Positions 1-9,017 are shown, counted from the first letter of the stretch. The stretch: 64,000 nucleotides of DNA from Pseudomonas rhizosphaerae (GCF_000761155.1 NZ_CP009533.1:3582001-3646000), one strand, 5' to 3'. Notes: generated from the sequence alone by a model not told the origin. Numbers and translations are program-made.

Positions 1-524
1 AATGCACAACTAGCAAACATGTAAAATGTGGGAAAATTGTCAGGCAACCACGCCGCTCGCCCAGGCAATTCTGCGGCCGAACTATCGATAATAATAGGTT
101 GAACATGAAAGAAACCGTGCTTATTGCCGTCGAATCTCTCCGGATGTTCGTAACGAAAGCCAAAACTATTAGTTACTTTTTCATCACCTGAGACAAGGAC
201 ACAGATCGTCTCAGTATTAAGCTCTCCGTGATTATTACCAACAAACCTCATGAGTTTCAGCCATCCACATTTTGAGTCAATGTCGACAATCATGTAGGGC
301 GTAGACTGGTTCGCCTGAGGCGAGATCATGAAAGTCTTAATTTTTATTCTGAGTTGATGCACGTTGCTGTCAAAGAACGACAAGGCGCCTCGTTGCGCTT
401 TGACTCTAGTTGCCTTAAAGACACCATACTTTTTCAAATCAGACTGACTGTTTACGGCCTTAAAATTAGCCGCATGACTATTGCTTAACAATTCCGCCAG
501 TGCTTCTGCTTGAGAAACTTCCAT
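1..524 (-). CDS. Unrecognised protein, third gene of the dual-ATPase/receiver operon (3' end outside window)
   Basis: An open frame of 174 codons begins with ATG at 524 and runs without a stop off the left edge, so the C-terminus is missing. It starts MEVSQAEALAEL and later reads PYMIVDIDSKCGWLKLMRF and LPDNFPTFYMFAS; I recognise no domain and see no signal peptide or membrane segment. It starts 15 bp after the stop of the receiver-domain gene on the same strand, so it is probably co-transcribed with that gene and with the GHKL ATPase upstream. Base composition is AT-rich like its two partners. Function is unknown; the position suggests an output or effector component of the same system, which is inference only. 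Confidence 0.7.
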   Translation of the reverse strand, partial: MEVSQAEALAELLSNSHAANFKAVNSQSDLKKYGVFKATRVKAQRGALSFFDSNVHQLRIKIKTFMISPQANQSTPYMIVDIDSKCGWLKLMRFVGNNHGELNTETICVLVSGDEKVTNSFGFRYEHPERFDGNKHGFFHVQPIIIDSSAAELPGRAAWLPDNFPTFYMFASCA

Positions 525-539
525 AGTTAGAATCCGCTG

Positions 540-1748
540 TCACATCAACAAATAAGCCTGGGGCTCGTAGCTTACGTCCTTGCCACCACATTGTAGTTCA
601 CCTACTACCCATCGCTCATTATCGAACCCAATGAGGTCGCTCGGATAACTAGAGGAATCGGATCGCGGATGAAACTTGGACGAGTCCTCACAAAACACAT
701 GATCAGGTACTTGGGATATATCGAAATCTTCAGGAACTGGAAAAGCCTGGTCGATTTCCTGAATCCAATACGCAGGGCGTGAATAAAAGAACGCCTCGCC
801 GGCAATGTGATTTGATACGTTCTCAATCAATACATCAGCTGAGTTTAAAGTTGATAGCGCGCTCCAGGACTCCGGGCGTTGAGGGGCGGACAACAACCAC
901 GGGTAACGACTTGCAAGGTGAGGCATATCCGCCACACACTGCTGCCCTGGCAATACCACACGTTCCAGCCAGTGAGACACAATCGCACATGCTACATTAG
1001 CCAACTGCTCATCTGGCATACATTGGACAATAGGCCTGTCCTTGTCCAGTATATTGAAAACACTTAAGCCAACGCTATTAATAGCGATCTCTCTAAATGT
1101 TGAAGTCCCACCTGACTTCACACCTAAGAGCCCAGCGATGTCGTAAGTTAGGTACCTTGGCGATTCGGCATCAGCCAGTTCAAACCCGAGCGACTGGATC
1201 ACGGGCAAATCCAGTTTGTCGAATATGAACTCACGAAACGTCTTAATTCGCCCAACCTCACCCACTATATTAGGCCAATGCCATGGCCTGAAACCGTCAA
1301 AATCGGATGACGCCCAAAAGCCCGGACTTGTTATTTGCAGACTTCCTACATCATAATCGGCATAGGATGACAAGGTCCGCTTCATCGTAAGGTCAAAATT
1401 ACAGGTTCCATATTGATTGACAACTACAATTGGACCTACTCTCGACATAAGCCTAGCCGTGTATGCTATTTCTGCACCTGTAGACCAAGCAGCGGATGCT
1501 TCTTCGTCAAGACCGAGGAGGTCATAGTCGACTATTAATAAGTCAAACTGGTCATACCCCTTTGCATATTCATATGCACCATTTCGGGATGCAAGCCTTG
1601 AACGGTGGAGCTCCGTAATGAAGTCTGAAACTTCTTTCTTTGGCAGTACGGTAATATCGGCATGCATGAACGTCAAAATCTCATCCCGCCAGCCGCATGC
1701 ACGATCATACTCATCATCAAGCACCAATATCTTAATATCACTCATCAT
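540..1748 (-). CDS. Receiver-domain (response-regulator-like) protein with unrecognised C-terminal region
   Basis: 402 aa. The N-terminus resembles a CheY-like receiver: an acidic pair Asp11-Asp12 after strand 1 (IKILVLDDE) and a probable phospho-acceptor Asp74 at the end of LLIVD. An unusually long insertion (about residues 45-68) precedes strand 3. The strand-5 region reads PIVVVNQYG, so the usual conserved Lys is not evident, which may mean atypical phosphorylation. Residues of about 130-402 match no DNA-binding or enzymatic output domain I know. The start ATGATG overlaps the end of the GHKL ATPase gene by 11 bp, pointing to translational coupling; the next gene follows 15 bp downstream. 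The likely role is to receive a signal or phosphate from the neighbouring ATPase (inference from adjacency). Confidence 0.8.
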   Translation of the reverse strand: MMSDIKILVLDDEYDRACGWRDEILTFMHADITVLPKKEVSDFITELHRSRLASRNGAYEYAKGYDQFDLLIVDYDLLGLDEEASAAWSTGAEIAYTARLMSRVGPIVVVNQYGTCNFDLTMKRTLSSYADYDVGSLQITSPGFWASSDFDGFRPWHWPNIVGEVGRIKTFREFIFDKLDLPVIQSLGFELADAESPRYLTYDIAGLLGVKSGGTSTFREIAINSVGLSVFNILDKDRPIVQCMPDEQLANVACAIVSHWLERVVLPGQQCVADMPHLASRYPWLLSAPQRPESWSALSTLNSADVLIENVSNHIAGEAFFYSRPAYWIQEIDQAFPVPEDFDISQVPDHVFCEDSSKFHPRSDSSSYPSDLIGFDNERWVVGELQCGGKDVSYEPQAYLLM

Positions 1749-3930
1749 GAGTCCACTCTAATTTAAATGCGGTGCTAAATCCCACCGGGGGCGGAACAAA
1801 AGATACTGTGCAGTCTAATGAGTCAGCCACCATTTTTACGATTGTCAGCCCTATACCCATACCGCCAAGCCCAAGCGCTTTGCGTTCTTCCGGGATTTCC
1901 AGCCGCCTGATGAAAGGTTTGAAGAGATCCGAACTGTCGGACAGCCGTACACCTACTCCGGTGTCGGCAATATATATACTGGACTTATTGCGGTCGATTT
2001 CTGCGAAGCAAAACATTAGCCTCCTACTTGAGTCAATCATTGCATTTACTGCATTGATTAACACGTTCTGGAATATTGCATTCCAGGCTGCAAATGTAGC
2101 GCTAGGAAGCATTATACTTCTAGAGAAGTCTATTTCAACATGAACCTGACGAAGCAACGCTTCTGAGTTTCCGACGATTCGCGCCAGGACCTTTTGCGCA
2201 TTATATTGATTACGCTTTTCTCTATCATACTCATGCATTAGTGGAGAAAATAATTTGCGCGCTTTAGCAGTTCTATCAGCCCAGTTATCAATTGACGCGA
2301 TAAGTTTAGGCATATCAAGCACTTTATTCTTACTTGTAAGCTGCTTACGCATATCAGACAAGACCGACAACTCTTTATGCAGCTCGTGCTCCATTGCTAG
2401 AGCAGCCATGCCCGAAGTAGCTAAAGCAGCTAGCAGAATTCTTTCCTCGTTTATTGCAGAGGTACGCTTAAGTTCTAAATCTTCTAACTCTTTAAGCTTA
2501 TTGGATACAGCATCGACTTCAGCTTCAAGGGTTTGCGGAACCTTCATGGAAAGCTGAAAAAGCTGGGTCCTTATCTCAGAGACTTTTTCTTCAGTTTTAG
2601 GTACCTCTAACCTCATTGAAGCTTTGATAACATTGCGCCTTTCAAAGGAACGCATTGCGTAATAATCGATAGCCCATCGCACGCTGTGTTTGAGCTCCGC
2701 AAAAGCCTCATTATCAATCAGCCTGTCCCGGGTAACTTGGACGTTTAGATAGGCGCCACGATTTAGATCTCTGACGGATGCAGATTCACGTTCCAATGAT
2801 GTAGAGATTTTGACTGCGCCGAATATTCGCCCGTTAGTAGGCAGGTCGTTCAATCCGCTAGCCACTTGCAGATTCGCTGGCAGCAGCTTAGATTTATTGA
2901 TCCGGTGGGAGTGATCAATTTCTAACCCTAACCAGTCTTGTTCATCCCCGCCGTAAAATGGAAGCCTGAAACTATTATCATAAATATGGATACCGCCAAA
3001 TTTACGGAAATAATCCCGGGCCTCATGTACATTTATGCCGCCCGCTTGTTTACCCGAAAGCTTAAATATGTAGATCTTAAATTCAACTTGATCTAACAGA
3101 CTGGTCTCCGGCTTGTATTTGGCTCTATATTCATCACCGTTTTTAAAGGTTACGACAATCTCATTGCTACCTCCAGTCCTCCCAGATGAAAGCGACCCCT
3201 CAATAACCGCAATCCAATTTTCGAGTGCACGCTTCATTTGGTAGTTAAAGGCTTCTTTAGCTTCAGAATTCAACCCTTTCACTTGTATGTCAAAGGGATG
3301 GGACGATCTGCTATCTAAGAGCTCGGGAGGTGGCTTTAAAAACCATAATTCACCTGCAAGGTCGGTAAAATCTTCTACTAACCACTCATGCTTTAGGCCG
3401 ACAATCTTTACAGAGGTGCCATGTTCGTAGAGGCCGCCAATTTTATCTTGGTTTTGAGGCGTTGATATGTACACGCCCGCCTTTACCAGGTCCGTCTCCC
3501 GGCGCGCCTCATCCCAGTTAACATCAGCCCTAAAAGTCTCGTGACTCTTGGCTTTTCTTGAGACCACTTCTAACTCATCACCAAGAAACTGGACGGAAAG
3601 TCGGCCGACACCTTTTGATCCAGTAACATTACGACCGCCGGAAGTGACGTTTTGTTTTTGCTTGTGGGTCGTGCCAACTCTCAACCAATGAGAAATGAAC
3701 TCTGTTTGACTCATCCCAGAGCCGTTGTCAGTGACTGTTATGCTGTCACGCCGGAATGTAACTGTTACCTCAGTAGCATCAGCGTCGTAGCTATTCTTAA
3801 CCAGCTCAGCCAGTGCTACGTAAGGCTTACCAACCAGACGTTCGCCAAGCTCACGTAAAAGGGCGGCGTCCACAGTAAATGTGTGGAATTTACGAACGGG
3901 GTTAATCCCGGATTTCGAATTCACTGGCAT
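1738..3930 (-). CDS. Protein with two GHKL (HATPase) domains, histidine-kinase-like C-terminus
   Basis: 730 aa. The N-terminal third is an Hsp90/MutL/MORC-type GHKL ATPase: helix with Glu42 and Asn46 (ALAELVKNSYDADA), DNGSGM at 68-73 and a GSKGVGR lid at 104-110. A helical stretch follows. Near 513-521, MEHELHKEL offers His515 as a possible dimerisation/phospho-acceptor helix. The C-terminus is a second ATPase of histidine-kinase type: N-box around 620-632 (FQNVLINAVNAM), DTGVGV from 656 and GLGGMGIG at 687-694. No transmembrane segment is seen, so the protein is probably cytoplasmic. The start ATG has AAGG 6 bp upstream. It overlaps the receiver-protein gene by 11 bp. Two complete ATP sites in one chain beside a receiver protein suggest a sensor that couples a MORC/Hsp90-like clamp to phosphorelay; substrate and trigger are unknown. 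Confidence 0.85.
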   Translation of the reverse strand: MPVNSKSGINPVRKFHTFTVDAALLRELGERLVGKPYVALAELVKNSYDADATEVTVTFRRDSITVTDNGSGMSQTEFISHWLRVGTTHKQKQNVTSGGRNVTGSKGVGRLSVQFLGDELEVVSRKAKSHETFRADVNWDEARRETDLVKAGVYISTPQNQDKIGGLYEHGTSVKIVGLKHEWLVEDFTDLAGELWFLKPPPELLDSRSSHPFDIQVKGLNSEAKEAFNYQMKRALENWIAVIEGSLSSGRTGGSNEIVVTFKNGDEYRAKYKPETSLLDQVEFKIYIFKLSGKQAGGINVHEARDYFRKFGGIHIYDNSFRLPFYGGDEQDWLGLEIDHSHRINKSKLLPANLQVASGLNDLPTNGRIFGAVKISTSLERESASVRDLNRGAYLNVQVTRDRLIDNEAFAELKHSVRWAIDYYAMRSFERRNVIKASMRLEVPKTEEKVSEIRTQLFQLSMKVPQTLEAEVDAVSNKLKELEDLELKRTSAINEERILLAALATSGMAALAMEHELHKELSVLSDMRKQLTSKNKVLDMPKLIASIDNWADRTAKARKLFSPLMHEYDREKRNQYNAQKVLARIVGNSEALLRQVHVEIDFSRSIMLPSATFAAWNAIFQNVLINAVNAMIDSSRRLMFCFAEIDRNKSSIYIADTGVGVRLSDSSDLFKPFIRRLEIPEERKALGLGGMGIGLTIVKMVADSLDCTVSFVPPPVGFSTAFKLEWTHDE

Positions 3931-4140
3931 GGCACCTTTGACCTAGGTAGTCCTGGAGCAATAATTTTTGATGCTTAGCGTGGAGCCTATCAACTACGAG
4001 CTCAAGACCTAACTCGCGTCAATCCCGCCAAAATATGCCCTACATGTCCCGTCCGATGGGCCTCAGGACCTCACCTGTGCCATGATGCTATCACCCCGCC
4101 TGCGGCGGCATCAACTACCTGTTAGCTAGTGCGGAATCGG

Positions 4141-4200
4141 TGGCGGTGGCGGTTGGCGGTTGGCGGTTGGCGGTTGGCGGTTGGCGGTTGGCGGTTGGCG
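4141..4200. repeat. Heptanucleotide tandem repeat (TGGCGGT)n
   Basis: About eight consecutive copies of TGGCGGT occur, one of them shortened by a base, followed by AGCTAAAC. This is a perfect simple-sequence array that could vary in copy number by slippage. It lies in the gap between the dual-ATPase gene and the HTH remnant. The rest of that gap (3931-4140) holds no convincing gene, only the probable promoter region of the leftward operon. Confidence 0.9.
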
Positions 4201-4241
4201 AGCTAAACAATCCAATTTAGAAGCGAGCGACTATAAAACCC

Positions 4242-4523
4242 GTGAAAAATATCTACGATCAATTAGGGATAGAAGATCCGCAGCTAACGCTAGAAAAAGC
4301 TACAATCGTAGCTCAAATTATCGACCTGATGACGAATTCAAAATTTTCCGTGCTCGACGCATCACGAATAGCAAGAGTTGGTCCAGAATTTCTCATGGAG
4401 ATCATCCGAGGTCAGTTTCACAACACCAGCCTTGGGAATGGGACCTTACCCCTAGAAACCTGCACGCTCTTTTATAAGCCACTTAGTAGCATTCCCTGGT
4501 TACCGAAGCAACATTATGCTTGA
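4242..4523 (+). CDS. Small helix-turn-helix (XRE/HTH_37-like) protein, probably a remnant
   Basis: 93 aa. Residues 5-62 follow the pattern of the short XRE-type regulators and antitoxins of the HTH_37 group: DQLGIEDPQLTLEKA, then a helix-turn-helix-like segment (SVLDASRIARVG) and EIIRGQFHNTSL. Those families usually have a conserved C-terminal helix after this motif; here the tail (residues 66-93) looks unrelated, so the gene may be truncated or frameshifted. No toxin gene of HigB/RelE type is visible next to it. The last 40 bases overlap the convergent end of the integrase pseudogene. Whether it is expressed is uncertain. Confidence 0.45.
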   Translation: MKNIYDQLGIEDPQLTLEKATIVAQIIDLMTNSKFSVLDASRIARVGPEFLMEIIRGQFHNTSLGNGTLPLETCTLFYKPLSSIPWLPKQHYA

Positions 4524-5358
4524 GGAACAGACTGTCACTATCGCTATCTGATAACCTTCTATTTTTGCGAAGAATTTGTGGCTTTCGTTCTATTTCAACA
4601 TAAGAGTATGTCTTATCCATTAGCAATTTTGGGATATAAACTTTTTGATATTCTCCACCTTTTGTAACTACGCCTATAAACCCAACACGGCCTTCATCAG
4701 GCACTTTCAGAAATGTATTCAATCTTATTCCTAGAATGGTGCCGATTCTCAAACCAGTCAAAAGCTCCCAGCTAAATATTATGTTGTGCGACGATTTTAG
4801 CCTATTATGCAGTTGTTTACATTCTGTTCAGGACAGCGCAACTGGGTATGAATGGCTCTTCTGAATAGAAAGCCTCATAGCTGAAAGCTTTTGCAGCTTC
4901 CTCAATATAGAAGCATTGCTTTCAACATCTTCTGACAAGCCGCTCAGACAATACTTCGTAAACTAACGCGATACAGTTAACCTAAGTTTTATCGTGTTTG
5001 CGCTCAAGGGTTTTATTCCAGGCCCTCTAGCAGACTTCATCGAGTTCCGGTATCATATCAGGGACTTCGGTCCCACACAGCGCCAGTTGATCTGATTCAG
5101 ATTACAGAATTCAAACCATCCAATGAGACTTTCGCCGTAAGTTTCGGCCGTCTTGGTTTTAGACGCGGACCTTGAGAACATTTCTTTTTGTAATAAAAAG
5201 CCATGAGCTTCTCGAATTACTTCTCCCTTAGAATTAATTAACAACGGAATAATGTAAGGATGTTCATTCAGAAACGGATCGTATTGTCCCTTTTGTTCTT
5301 TGGTCACATCCGTGCCCAGCTTGTCTTTGTCGACGAATTTGGACTTCAGCAGCTTCAT
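4483..5358 (-). pseudogene. Tyrosine recombinase/integrase pseudogene with in-frame stop codons
   Basis: One reading frame carries a recognisable integrase broken by stops. The N-terminal part (start ATG 5358, preceded by GGAGGG) reads to a stop at about 5053 and contains a core-binding-like segment (AETYGESLIGWFEFCNLNQ). The same frame continues through at least two further stops with LSANTIKLRLTV, and resumes as WELLTGLRIGTILGIRL, the first catalytic-Arg box of tyrosine recombinases, ending at 4483. The downstream His-x-x-Arg and Tyr boxes are absent, so the gene is also truncated. The decay is by substitutions rather than frameshifts, because both halves stay in phase. It starts exactly where the broken M3 peptidase gene loses homology, as expected for the integrase at the end of an inserted element. 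It may belong to the GmtY-type recombinases, but I hold that loosely. Confidence 0.75.
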
Positions 5359-6502
5359 ACACAGCCCTCCAGAGGGTACAACTGTAGCCCATGATTCTAA
5401 GTTCGCGCACCTTGAGTTCCATCACACCGTGATGGATCTGCAAGTATTTTTCCTGATAGTAATTGCAGTCCCAGGCCTCCAGCGTTGGCACACTGAACAC
5501 CGCGGCCAGTTCCTGCACGGGGGCGAATTCCGCCTGCGCCGCCGGGCGAACCTTGTCGATCAGTTGCAGCAGCAACTGCTCCACGTCGGCGGCTTCGTCG
5601 AACATGCGCGTGGCCTGGGCCAGCGAGGCGTAGCTGCGATACCCACTCGCTTCGGCCAACTCGGCATGGGCCGCGAGGATGCGTTGCAGCACGGGCCCGT
5701 TGTCATTCTCTCCGGCGCGCGGGCCCTGGTCCGAGGCCTGGGTGTAGAAGGCCTTGTACACCTGTTCGCGCAGCGAGCGGTCGTGAGCCTGGCTCGCCAC
5801 CGCCAGCACCAGCGGCAGTTCCAGCGTCAGTAGCCAACCGGAAAGGCCGGCCTCGCGTGCCCGCTGGGCCATGCTGGCGCGTACGGCAGGGGCGATACCC
5901 GCCAGGGCAGTTTCGTCATTGATGGCCAGGGTCCAGCCCTGACTGGCCGCATTCAGGTTGTCGGCGAAGGTCTGGTACAAGCCTTCCAGTTCCACATGCA
6001 GGCGTTCGATGCGTATCTGCGTGGGACGCTGGGTGCCCACCCCGGCCAATCGCGCGGCGCGCAGGGCCTGGTTCAATGCCGCCTGCTGGGTCTCATCGAA
6101 CTCCAAGGCCTGCGGGCTTTGCTGCAGCAGTTGCAAGGCGGCCTGCACCGTGCGGTTGTGTTTGATGGCCGACTCATAGGCCTGTACCCGCTCGCGGCAT
6201 TTCGCATAAGCCTCAATCACCGCCAGATGGTGATGCCGACTGAGCAACTGCTCGGGTTGCAGCACCGCCAGCAGGCGCTGATGCATGGCTTCCAGTGGCT
6301 TGACCAAGCCTTCCCACGTGGGTGATTCGAGCTGCTCTGGGAGCAGTTGCGCCAGCTGACGCAAGTTGCTTTCGATCACATGGGTGATGGCCGGCTCGAC
6401 GTGTTCGGCCTTGATGAGGTGATAGGGGACTATCTCGTGGTTGCCCAGCAAGGGGTTGTCGGCAAGAAGCGCGGGGAGTACGGACGAGGGTGTGGTGGTC
6501 AT
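5264..6502 (-). pseudogene. Truncated oligopeptidase A (M3 metallopeptidase) paralogue
   Basis: The frame from ATG 6502 (AAGGA upstream) encodes an N-terminal half clearly homologous to the intact prlC product next door: NPLLGNHEIVPYHLIKAEHVEPAI here against NPLLQSYDLPPFSAIRAEHVQPAI there, and RASDQGP/NDNGPV-type segments in both. Similarity ends near 5423, at a point equal to about residue 349 of 682 in PrlC. The frame then runs into foreign sequence and stops at 5264. The catalytic HExxH half is missing, so it cannot be an active peptidase. The break coincides with the start of the integrase pseudogene. The intact ancestor would have been a second, divergent M3 peptidase in tandem with prlC. 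Confidence 0.8.
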
Positions 6503-6622
6503 GTTCGATTCCTTGAGTGACGCCTGAGTGGCGAGCCAGTCTAGGAAGGCGAACGATCTGCGAAGTGGTAGCCGGCTATTGCCGTCGACCTGCCCGTGCG
6601 GCAAGTCGACGGCACGCCGGGC

Positions 6623-6880
6623 TCAAGGCTTCTTGAGCTTGGGGTTAGGGAAGAACTGCACGGGTTGCGAGGTGGGCCGGGCGACCTTGACGGCCACCTT
6701 GTTGACCCGCGTGCCCAGCTCGCTGGGCACCGATTGGCCCTGCGCGTTGAGCGTGTCGCTGTAGCCGCAAGCCACGCACTCACGATGCGGAACCTCGTCG
6801 ACGCTCCACATCATCAGCTTGTCCGGCTCGCTGCAGGCCGGGCAGACGGCCCCGGCGATGAAGCGCTTCTTGGTGATCAT
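6623..6880 (-). CDS. yheV: YheV-family small zinc-ribbon-like protein
   Basis: 85 aa. Two CxxC pairs (Cys13/Cys16 and Cys35/Cys38) form a probable zinc ribbon, followed by a basic tail ending in KLKKP. It matches the YheV family of putative metal-binding proteins, whose biochemical function is not established. Its ATG overlaps the prlC stop in an ATGA arrangement, so the two are translationally coupled on the minus strand. The same prlC-yheV pairing recurs in pseudomonads. Confidence 0.85.
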   Translation of the reverse strand: MITKKRFIAGAVCPACSEPDKLMMWSVDEVPHRECVACGYSDTLNAQGQSVPSELGTRVNKVAVKVARPTSQPVQFFPNPKLKKP

Positions 6881-8925
6881 GCCGCCGCTTCCTCGCTCAG
6901 CCCGCTGTGGCGCAGCAGGGCATCGATGGACGGCTCGCGACCACGGAAGTCGACGAACAACACCATCGGTGCCTGCGATCCGCCGCGCGCCAGAATGGCT
7001 TCGCGGAAGGCGCGACCGGTCTCGGCATTGAGCACGCCGTCTTCCTCGAACTTGCTGAACGCATCGGCCGACAGCACTTCGGCCCACTTGTAGCTGTAAT
7101 AGCCTGCCGCGTAGCCGCCGGCGAAGATGTGCGCGAAGCTGTTGGGAAAGCGGTTGTAAGCCGGCGGACGCATGACCGAAACCTCATCGCGCACACCGTC
7201 GAGCACGTCCATCACGCTGCGACCGTCACCGTGGGAGGCATGCAGCTCGAAGTCGAACAGCGAGAACTCGATCTGGCGGACCATCATCAGGCCGGACTGG
7301 AAGTTCTTCGCCGCCAGCATCTTTTCCAGCAGGTCTTGGGGCAACGGCTCGCCGGTTTCATAGTGACCGGAAATCAAGGCCAGGCCTTCGGGCTCCCAGC
7401 ACCAGTTTTCCATGAACTGGCTGGGCAACTCGACCGCATCCCACGCCACGCCGTTGATACCCGACACGCCGACGTGCTCGACCCGCGTCAGCAGGTGGTG
7501 CAGGCCGTGGCCGAATTCGTGGAAAAGGGTAGTGACTTCGTCGTGGGTCAGCAGCGCCGGCTTGCCGGCATCGGCCGGAGTGAAGTTGCACACCAGGTTG
7601 GCCACCGGGCTCTGCAGCTCGCCATTCTCGGTGCGACGGCGGTCGCGGGCGCCGTCCATCCAGGCGCCGCCACGCTTGTTGGCGCGGGCGTAGAGGTCGA
7701 AGAAGAAGCGGCCCACGTGCTGGCCGTTTTCCTTGATCTCGAACAGGCGCACGTCAGGGTGCCAGGTGTCGAAACCCTTCTGCTCGGCAATCTCGATGCC
7801 GTACAGGCGCTGCACGATAGCGAACAGGCCGCCCAGCACCTTGTCGATCGGGAAGTAGGCGCGCAGGGTTTCCTGGGAAACGCTGTAGCGCTGTTCGCGC
7901 AGCTTTTCGCCATAGAAACCGCTGTCCCAGCTCTGCAGGTCGGCACAGCCCTGTTCGGCGGCATAAGCGCGCAGCTGCTCCAGGTCCTGGGCCGCGAACG
8001 GCTTGCTGCGTTGAGCCAGGTCACGCAGGAAGGTCAGCACCTGATCGGTCGACTCGGCCATCTTGGTGGCCAGGCTCAACTCGGAATAGCTGGCGTAACC
8101 CAACAGCTGTGCCAGCTCCTGGCGCAGGTCGAGGATCTCGCGCATCACCGGGCTGTTGTCGTTCTGGCCGGCATTGGGGCCCTGGTCCGAGGCGCGGGTG
8201 CAGTAGGCCGCGTAGACTTCTTCACGCAGGGCGCGGTCGTGGGCGTAGGTCATGACCGCGTAGTAGCTGGGGAACTCCAGGCTGATCAGCCAGCCGTCCA
8301 GACCCTTGGCCTGTGCTGCGGCCGCCATTTGTGCCTTGGCCGAATCGGTCAGGCCGGCCAGGGCCGTTTCGTCGGTGACGTGCTTGGTCCAGGCCTGGGT
8401 GGCATCGAGCAGCTGATTGGAGAAACGGCTGCCCAGCTCCGACAGCTTGCTCTGCACCTGGGCGTAGCGCTGCTGCTGGTCTACCGGCAGATCGATACCG
8501 GACAGGCGGAAGTCGCGCAGCGAATGCTCCAGAATGGTCTTCTGGGCAACGTCGAAATTGGCCGCTTCGGGGCTGTTGGCCAGGGTTTCAAAGGCCTGGA
8601 ACAACTCGCGGTTCTGGCCCAGTTCGGTGGAATAGGCACTGAGCGCCGGCAGGCACGCTTCATAGGCCTGGCGCAGCTCGGCACTGTTGCACACGGCATT
8701 GAGGTGGCTGACCGGGCTCCAGGCGGCGCCCAGGCGGTCGTTCAGCTCGTCCATGGCCAGCACCAGGCCGGCCCAGGTAGGCTGGCTGCCCTGAGTTTGC
8801 AAAATGTGGGCAATGGCCGCGCGGTTGTCGGCCAGGATCTGTTCAATCGCCGGTTGTACGTGCTCGGCACGGATCGCCGAGAACGGCGGCAGGTCGTAGG
8901 ACTGCAGAAGGGGATTCGCGCTCAC
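6877..8925 (-). CDS. prlC: Oligopeptidase A (M3 family zinc metallopeptidase)
   Basis: 682 aa, full length for the family. The zinc-binding HEFGH motif is at 469-473, with the surrounding LFHEFGHGLHHLL typical of M3 peptidases. Cytoplasmic, with no signal peptide. Oligopeptidase A degrades short peptides, including cleaved signal peptides. It is the first gene of a pair with yheV and is divergent from the gamma-carbonic-anhydrase gene. A truncated paralogue lies immediately downstream of yheV. Confidence 0.96.
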   Translation of the reverse strand: MSANPLLQSYDLPPFSAIRAEHVQPAIEQILADNRAAIAHILQTQGSQPTWAGLVLAMDELNDRLGAAWSPVSHLNAVCNSAELRQAYEACLPALSAYSTELGQNRELFQAFETLANSPEAANFDVAQKTILEHSLRDFRLSGIDLPVDQQQRYAQVQSKLSELGSRFSNQLLDATQAWTKHVTDETALAGLTDSAKAQMAAAAQAKGLDGWLISLEFPSYYAVMTYAHDRALREEVYAAYCTRASDQGPNAGQNDNSPVMREILDLRQELAQLLGYASYSELSLATKMAESTDQVLTFLRDLAQRSKPFAAQDLEQLRAYAAEQGCADLQSWDSGFYGEKLREQRYSVSQETLRAYFPIDKVLGGLFAIVQRLYGIEIAEQKGFDTWHPDVRLFEIKENGQHVGRFFFDLYARANKRGGAWMDGARDRRRTENGELQSPVANLVCNFTPADAGKPALLTHDEVTTLFHEFGHGLHHLLTRVEHVGVSGINGVAWDAVELPSQFMENWCWEPEGLALISGHYETGEPLPQDLLEKMLAAKNFQSGLMMVRQIEFSLFDFELHASHGDGRSVMDVLDGVRDEVSVMRPPAYNRFPNSFAHIFAGGYAAGYYSYKWAEVLSADAFSKFEEDGVLNAETGRAFREAILARGGSQAPMVLFVDFRGREPSIDALLRHSGLSEEAAA

Positions 8926-9017
8926 GGTTAAACACCTTGGCTATTGAAGAAACACTGGGACATCTTAATTACAATTGCGACTCACCGCAGCTATCGACAA
9001 CACAGAGGATGCCTATC

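Noticed and set aside
4141..4200. Repeat array considered as a CRISPR
   Set aside because: Units are 7 bp with no spacers and no cas genes are present; it is a simple tandem repeat.
4160..4477. 105-codon frame through the tandem repeat (repeating VGGWRLA)
   Set aside because: Its start is repeat translation and it overlaps the more credible HTH frame.
6907..8931. A 674-codon open frame antisense to prlC
   Set aside because: It mirrors the high-GC codon pattern of prlC, resembles no protein family and covers the whole conserved peptidase gene.
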